From contig OX419755.1 in the NCBI GenBank assembly GCA_948567375.1, positions 25,064,517 through 25,128,516 of the forward strand: a stretch of DNA of 64,000 nt, in the 5' to 3' direction. This stretch comes from Lunularia cruciata. Taxonomy: Eukaryota; Streptophyta; Marchantiopsida; Lunulariales; Lunulariaceae. This document shows, one piece after another, positions 58,687-64,000 of this stretch (within the stretch, counting starts at the first letter, position 1; each line of letters starts with the position of its first letter). The translations under genes were made by a program, and so were the position numbers. Under the pieces are notes generated by a model. It was not told where the DNA came from. It did no database searches and saw nothing but the letters and a program-made list of their open reading frames with translations.

Positions 58687-61460
58687 TTATTCTGGAGGCT
58701 GATTGTGGCAGATCCCAGGTTGCCTGACAATATACAACTGATCACCAGCACCTGAGAACATGTCCTGGTTTCGATGCCATGTCCACAGTAGGTGAGTTGC
58801 GTTTTTCACCTGTCATCATCACAGCAGCAAGTCAGCTATACTGATAGGCATTAAAGTACATACGACATATGGCTTCCCCGACTGAGAACTTACTCCTCTT
58901 GCACCAGACTTACCTTTCAGCTTATCTAAAGATGGAAGTCAGCGAACACTCCAGAGTTCTGAATACCTCAATGATGCCGTGACCAAAACTAGCTTCTCTA
59001 TATGCGCTCCACTCAGGTTGCCAGTTCCAACAGAACTGTCCTGCTGCGGGCCCAGAATCGAAGGTGAATCCACAGTAGCCAAATTCATCACCGGAGGTGC
59101 TTGGTTCAGGACAAAATTCAGGTCCATCGTCGGCGTGCGTTCTTGCCACCTTTTCATGGTTTCCACCATCACCGATGATGATATGGACTGGGCCACAATT
59201 ATCCAATGTATAATTGTAAACCCTGTTCATTCTCTCATATGCATGAACCTGCTCAGCAAAGGCAACACAAACAATATCAACTTTTGTCTACTGAAAATAG
59301 CTCTAATAAGAAATGGTGCATAGAATCCTCTATCTCGCCTGCGGGGCTGAATTAATTTTCACGAATGGACCGCCCCATAAGCTGACAATGCGTAACGGCT
59401 CGTAGCATGTTCTGCCTCAGCGTCCTACCAGTTCTTGAAAAGTTGATGACTGAAACAACGTACTTATTCAGTTTAACATATAAACGGGAGAACATATAAA
59501 CTAATAGAATACGAAAAAGGATTGCGTGGAACGTACGTGGCCATTGAGGATCAAATCAACTCCATTTGCGTACAAGATTTTCTCCATGGATAAGCGCATG
59601 CACTCGACTTCTCGGTAATGAGCATTGTAGCTGTTGTACCATGGTGGGTGCCATGTGGCAACGATCCAAGGTGTCAAACTGCGATCAACTTTCGCCAGGT
59701 CTTGCTCGAGCCAAGCATACTGTTCACCTGAAAATGAAAAAGAGAGCCACCAAGTTATCAAGACAAAAGCAGACTGAAATCTAGATCTTCTCAAACATCA
59801 ATTCTTTCAGTGCACTAATCCAATGCATAGACTCCAGCGTAGGAGTTTCCAGTGAACCATAGTAGTTCCAGAGTGGCACTCCATCCACAAGATCCAAACT
59901 GATGATTACTTACTGGTTTTGCTGTAGTCAATGTAAGCACCAAGCATCAGAAAATGTACACCACCGGCATTGAATGAGTAGTAGAAACTGTTGGGTGATC
60001 CACTTTCCTTGTGAGGTACAGCAAAGCGTGCCTGATAAGATGCATATGTTTTATTATCAACCTGGGGCTCCTTTTCATGGTTACCCTCGATTACCATGAA
60101 AGGGACTCGAGATGTTAATGGTTCCATAAACCTGCGATGATCGTCTTTCACTGTAAGAAACGTGAAATTGGTGTTTACTTGAAGCTAGAAACAATGATTA
60201 GAGAGGTAATTTCAGAGACATTTCCATGGCATAATATCATATAACGTGCTGTTTTGTACAGCTCTGATTCAGCAGCTAAGTTCCAACGGCAAGAAATGCG
60301 TGACCCGACTCACCTGCCCCATAAATCCCATCTCGGCTGATAAGTCTCATGAATAGGGGTGTCCGGAAATGTCTGACTGTAAGATGATGAGCCCGTCCCA
60401 TTCGTGACGTAAAGATCAGCGTAGGTCAAATCTCCAACCATAAGAACCAGATCCGGTTGATTTAGCACTAGATGGTCGAATGTGGAAGTAGAATTGTGTG
60501 TCAACCCTATATCTCCAATGACACCAATACGAGTTGGGAAAGAAGCAGGTCCAGGAGCTGGCATTGTTTTAAAAAAGCGCTCATCGCTCATGACTCCTAT
60601 ATAAGGATCTCCTACTCTGTAAAAGTACGTTGTAGCTGGCTGCAGTCCTGCGACAGGTAACTAAGTCTTGAGATGGAGTCACCGAACAAGCTACCAGTTG
60701 CAAATACTTCGAAGACCTGATCGCAAATACCATCGATGACCTCGAAAATCTTACTCCTAAAAGAAAGCCAAAAGGCCACATATGCTCGCACCTCCTTTGA
60801 ACAGATGAATGTGACTTAGAATACTCAAATTCTCACTGCAACATTGATGTGGAAGTTCAGGGTGGATGCTAGTAACTACTCCCTTATACTTACCAGTAAC
60901 TCGGACGTGGTGAATGATACCGGATGTGTAGTTATCCAGCCCCTCAAAAGGATACAGCTGGTTGTATACTTCAGCGTTTCCACTCACAAAATCTGTGTAT
61001 CTCTCACTCTCGATTCCATACACAACCACGCTGGCCACAGAGCTTGGATCCAGAGGTTCCACCTTCTGCCCAATTTGTGCTTCCCCTGCACATCGTACAA
61101 ACTCAGCTCACAGAACCCGCCATTCTCAGCCTCCCTGCAAGCAAAGAAATGATGGTAAAACCACCTCTACATACCTGTGACCCACGAAAACCACATAGCA
61201 TCCGGAGTAGAGAGCGCTATGAAAATCTGCTCTGGCTCCACACCGACCACTTGTCTTGCAACACGAGGATTACTATCGTTAAGATCCTGGCTTCCCAACG
61301 ACAAAGACGTGTCAAAAGGTATTGTCTTCGGTACAAATGGCCCCTGAAGTGTGGTCGGGATATTGATATCGCCATTCGCCTGCTCCACCGCACAAGAAAT
61401 CAGCATTGCGAATACAAAAAGTGTAGATTGTGCAGATCCATTGTGCTCTCCCATTTTCAT
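58687..61460 (-). CDS. Purple acid phosphatase, PAP15/phytase-like, seven exons
   Basis: Exons (minus strand) 61,460-61,175; 61,085-60,894; 60,647-60,314; 60,131-59,914; 59,727-59,537; 59,248-58,967; 58,809-58,687. All six introns are GT-AG, phases close, and the joined frame is 541 residues. A signal peptide (about 1-31) precedes an N-terminal fibronectin-like domain starting IPTTLQGPF. The five metallophosphatase motifs are complete: GDIG (Asp205), GDLTY (Asp232, Tyr235), GNHE (Asn288), WH (His370) and GHVH (His407, His409), which hold the Fe-Me centre. Length and sequence flow match Arabidopsis PAP15, so phytate or other phosphate esters outside the cell or in the vacuole are plausible substrates. 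This is inferred from the family. The ATG at 61,460 is the first in frame, although the frame is open upstream to 61,604. The gene looks intact. Confidence 0.95.
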
Positions 61461-61784
61461 AACTCGTGATGCCTGCTCTGGACCACGACCAATAGTCAGT
61501 CGCCTTTGTCGCTTCCACTCATCTACTACTCTTGCTGAAACACTACGGAAAGGGAATCGGTACGAAATCTCAGTTACATCGAAAAATAACCTGTCCCATT
61601 CCAACTTATAATTGCAGGCAGATATTACAAGGCTAGGACAAGAGAAACCATGAATATGTGCTGCATGAACTAGGATTCTACGTCATTTTCGACGACCAAT
61701 ACCACACCCTTTTGTTCCGCGTTCTTCTGCTCCTTGTACGCAGTGTTTGTGAAGGCCGTTAAGGGAAAGAAGAGTAATGCGTAC

Positions 61785-61985
61785 CTGGCTTAGCTCGGGT
61801 GTTCCTGATGTTGGGAAGAATAGTTTGCGCAATCCGCAACTAACCAGCATGAGGCCCAGCAGCAGCCCAGCCAAGGTCAGTGCCAGGTTTCTTGTACGTG
61901 CAATTCGACCACCCTCGCCATTATCTAATCGCTGGTAACTGCTCATTTTCGAAATCAGTTCCTCGTCCACTCCATTCCCGTTCAT
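61785..61985 (-). CDS. Possible first exon encoding a membrane-anchor N-terminus (partial)
   Basis: From an ATG at 61,985 the minus strand is open for 67 codons: about 32 polar residues, then a hydrophobic run (LALTLAGLLLGLMLVSCGL), then LRKLFFPTSGTPELSQ, ending in phase 0 at a strong donor CAG/GTACGC (61,785). A GA-rich stretch upstream (about 61,990-62,045) looks like a plant 5' leader. Only 320 bp separate it from the phosphatase start. It could be an alternative first exon of that gene (the frame upstream of its ATG is open back to 61,604, and a weak acceptor ATAAG lies just before that), or the remaining end of a different gene. I do not recognise the protein. Confidence 0.4.
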
Positions 61986-62045
61986 CCAGCAGCAATTACT
62001 TCCCCTCAATCTTCTTTTTTCTCTCCTCCTCCTTCTTCCTCTTCT

Positions 62046-62457
62046 AATTTACCTTGCCCTCTCCACGCACAAGCATCACCAGCCTCCGATCTCGTCAATT
62101 TCCTCTTCAATTTCTTGCTCAATTTCCCCACGTACCCAAATTTTTGAATTACATTGACTGCTGTTCGCCAGAAATTGCTCCTCTTCGCGTGAGGAGCAGC
62201 AGTAGAATGGAATCTTCCGCAGAGGCGGGACTCTTTACACTACGTCCACAGCAGTGCCCATCAGAATCATAAATGACGTATTTTTTCTTCCAGACTAACT
62301 GTTTTGATAGAATATGTCCCCGTTTATCCGCATATTCTGTTTTGTCCTCGACACGCGGACAAAACACCGTTAACTTGAGGTCGAATCTCCAAGTTCCCTG
62401 TATATTCGGCTTTCTTGTCTCATGCAGGCCATCTCGTGCATCTACTTTACTCATTAC
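62046..62457. other. Upstream flank of the phosphatase locus, no gene recognised
   Basis: Reading frames of 70-104 codons on both strands overlap each other and have no domain. The region probably holds promoter DNA for the gene(s) on the minus strand. No clear TATA box was identified. Confidence 0.4.
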
Positions 62458-62690
62458 AAACAAACAATGGACAAGCGATGAAGCTTGATCAGCTTACTGT
62501 AACATCTTAGTCTTCTATAATCTGATGGAAAATAAAAAGGATTTTGTCACTAACACTTTGATTCCTAATTAGAAACAACACAATGGACAAGTGATGAACT
62601 TCATCAGCTTATCGCAACTTCTTATTTTTCATAATCTAAAGGAACGTCAAAGGCTTTTGTCACTAACACTTTGATTCTTATTTTCTAAAA
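62458..62690. repeat. 115-bp tandem duplication
   Basis: Units from 62,458 and 62,573 share CAATGGACAAG(C/T)GATGAA, ATCAGCTTA and TTTTGTCACTAACACTTTGATTC in the same order. The 3' ends of the units are better conserved than the middles. Confidence 0.88.
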
Positions 62691-63585
62691 CCTGGAATTT
62701 GGTATAACAAAGAAACCTGAACAACTCAACCTAAGGATTAATAAATCTTAAATTTAAAGATGTCTGATGTACCCCCTGTACCACTCCCGAGTAGAACTAT
62801 ATTCAATTTGAAGCGAGACTCATTAGCACTATCGATATAGAATTTACAATCTTTTAATGCTAATTGCGTCCTGGATTGTAATTGCCGTTATAGCTTAAAC
62901 GATATAACAGCGAGAATTCTATATAATTATATTCATCCAAAGTTCTCGATTAATTAATCATCAAGAGATGACTGCTAGCTCTAAAGACTGCTCTAACTAA
63001 ATAACTGCTAGCTCTAAAGACCGCTAAATTTACAAGAGCATGTGTAAGAGGAAGGTCGACACTTTCAATGACTGACTAAAGGGAAAATGTTGATCCGGAA
63101 AACTTCCGGATTAATATTATATATATGTAGCGCAATTAGATGTAAATATTATTATTTATTATAGCATAAATGTACATTACATATATAGTTATGTTTTTAA
63201 AATCCATGTGCATTATATCGAGTTCTAAAGTCATAATTCTAACCTATGGATTATACTTTATTTTATGTCTATAGCTATGATAATTCTATATATTTGCAAT
63301 ACGCAGGCAATAATAATGTAAGAATTTAATCTGAAAATGGTGGGTTAGTGCTCGTTTTCTTTGTCATTGATTTTGTCTATGCTAGAATATTACACTTCTG
63401 CTCTCTACTCTCATCATGTTAACATAATATTATTCAGTTACCTAGTTGAGTGTACATGGGCTATTGGGCTAAATAAATAAACTTTGGGACTTATCACCTT
63501 TCACCTTTCGAGAATATTATTGTTTAGTTCTTTACAAAGGTATCATTTACAAATATAAATTTAACATGAATACCTAATAAGATAC

Positions 63586-63589
<4 letters not shown>
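62691..63589. other. AT-rich spacer, no gene seen
   Basis: No coding domain. A 34-bp imperfect duplication (ACTGCTAGCTCTAAAGAC) lies at 62,969-63,026. Confidence 0.5.

Positions 63590-63657
<68 letters not shown>
63590..63657. repeat. (TA)34 microsatellite
   Basis: An uninterrupted run of 68 alternating T and A bases. Long pure TA runs extrude cruciforms and vary in length. Confidence 0.97.
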
Positions 63658-63658
<1 letters not shown>

Positions 63659-64000
63659 TTTACGTATGGATATGATTTTATTCATAATAGGGCTAGTGAA
63701 GAGAATATTTTTTTATCATAAAATTACATTTTAGATTATGCCAAATAAGGTTAATGATAAGCCACATATGTCTTGATCTCTTTATTTGAGAAAGAATTTC
63801 ACTCTCAAATATGATGAATAAATATGAAATTTCCATGGAAATATCGATAACTTACTATTGAATTAATGTGGAATTTTATTAGTATAAGCAGTTCAACTTA
63901 GGTTAATTCCGATGTTTATGTCGTAACTTTTTGTTTGTATTATACGGAGTAATCTTGGTTTTTCTTGAGAGCTAAATAAAACTGGTAATTTTGAAATTGA
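63658..64000. other. AT-rich end of window, nothing recognised
   Basis: No gene, repeat pair or regulatory site recognised. Confidence 0.5.

Noticed and set aside
60924-61469. 181-codon plus-strand frame
   Set aside because: Antisense to phosphatase exons 1 and 2, whose splice sites and conserved motifs are on the minus strand.
61461-61604. Longer N-terminus for the phosphatase starting at 61,604
   Set aside because: The codon there is TTG, and the signal peptide follows the ATG at 61,460. Kept only as part of the possible spliced fusion.

Overview
The window looks like nuclear DNA of a land plant with a large, repeat-rich genome. A gymnosperm is my best guess, not proven. Two plant-type host genes stand out: a single-exon germin-like protein and a seven-exon purple acid phosphatase with GT-AG introns. 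Nearly everything else is decayed transposon: one Copia element, one MULE, one PIF/Harbinger element, several copies of an unusual non-LTR element, a probable solo LTR and several unclassified repeats. A short plastid ndhH insertion is also present.

Layout. 1-5.7 kb: a decayed coding-like region of unknown type with an acidic, coiled-coil end, AT-rich spacer, and a small Cys-rich reading frame. 5.7-7.7 kb (minus): a MULE transposase pseudogene with SWIM finger and an internal 205-bp tandem duplication. 7.7-17.3 kb: intergenic DNA, partly very AT-rich, with inverted repeats and a short non-LTR 3' end. 17.3-20.0 kb (plus): non-LTR copy 1. 20.0-22.6 kb: minisatellite-like arrays. 22.6-26.3 kb (minus): non-LTR copy 2. 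26.3-31.4 kb: a low-repeat island with the germin-like gene (28,409-29,095). 31.4-37.07 kb: decayed AT-rich repeat DNA with three 95-bp tandem units, the ndhH fragment folded back on itself, and a 52-bp palindrome.

37,076-48,045: a Copia retrotransposon with both LTRs and a perfect 5-bp target duplication (TTTAG). It is split by non-LTR copy 3 (about 41.32-46.20 kb), which is itself split by a 1.46-kb probable solo LTR (43,957-45,416). This gives a clear three-level order of insertion. 48,711-57,590: a PIF/Harbinger element with matching terminal inverted repeats and a 3-bp TAT duplication. Its transposase (plus) and Myb/SANT-like ORF1 (minus) converge, and about 5 kb of unclassified material with coiled-coil coding lies between them. 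57.6-64 kb: the second island, with the phosphatase gene (minus, 58,687-61,460), a possible separate upstream exon coding for a membrane anchor, tandem duplications and a (TA)34 microsatellite.

The two host genes are probably independent extracellular or secretory-pathway proteins: a cupin of the apoplast and a metallophosphoesterase of the PAP15/phytase-like group. No operon-like link is expected. The most unusual content is the non-LTR family. It combines an N-terminal C2H2-like finger, a reverse transcriptase with an L(A/V)DD box, and a C-terminal PD...D segment that looks like a restriction-like endonuclease. Every mobile element here carries stops, frameshifts or lost catalytic residues and appears dead.
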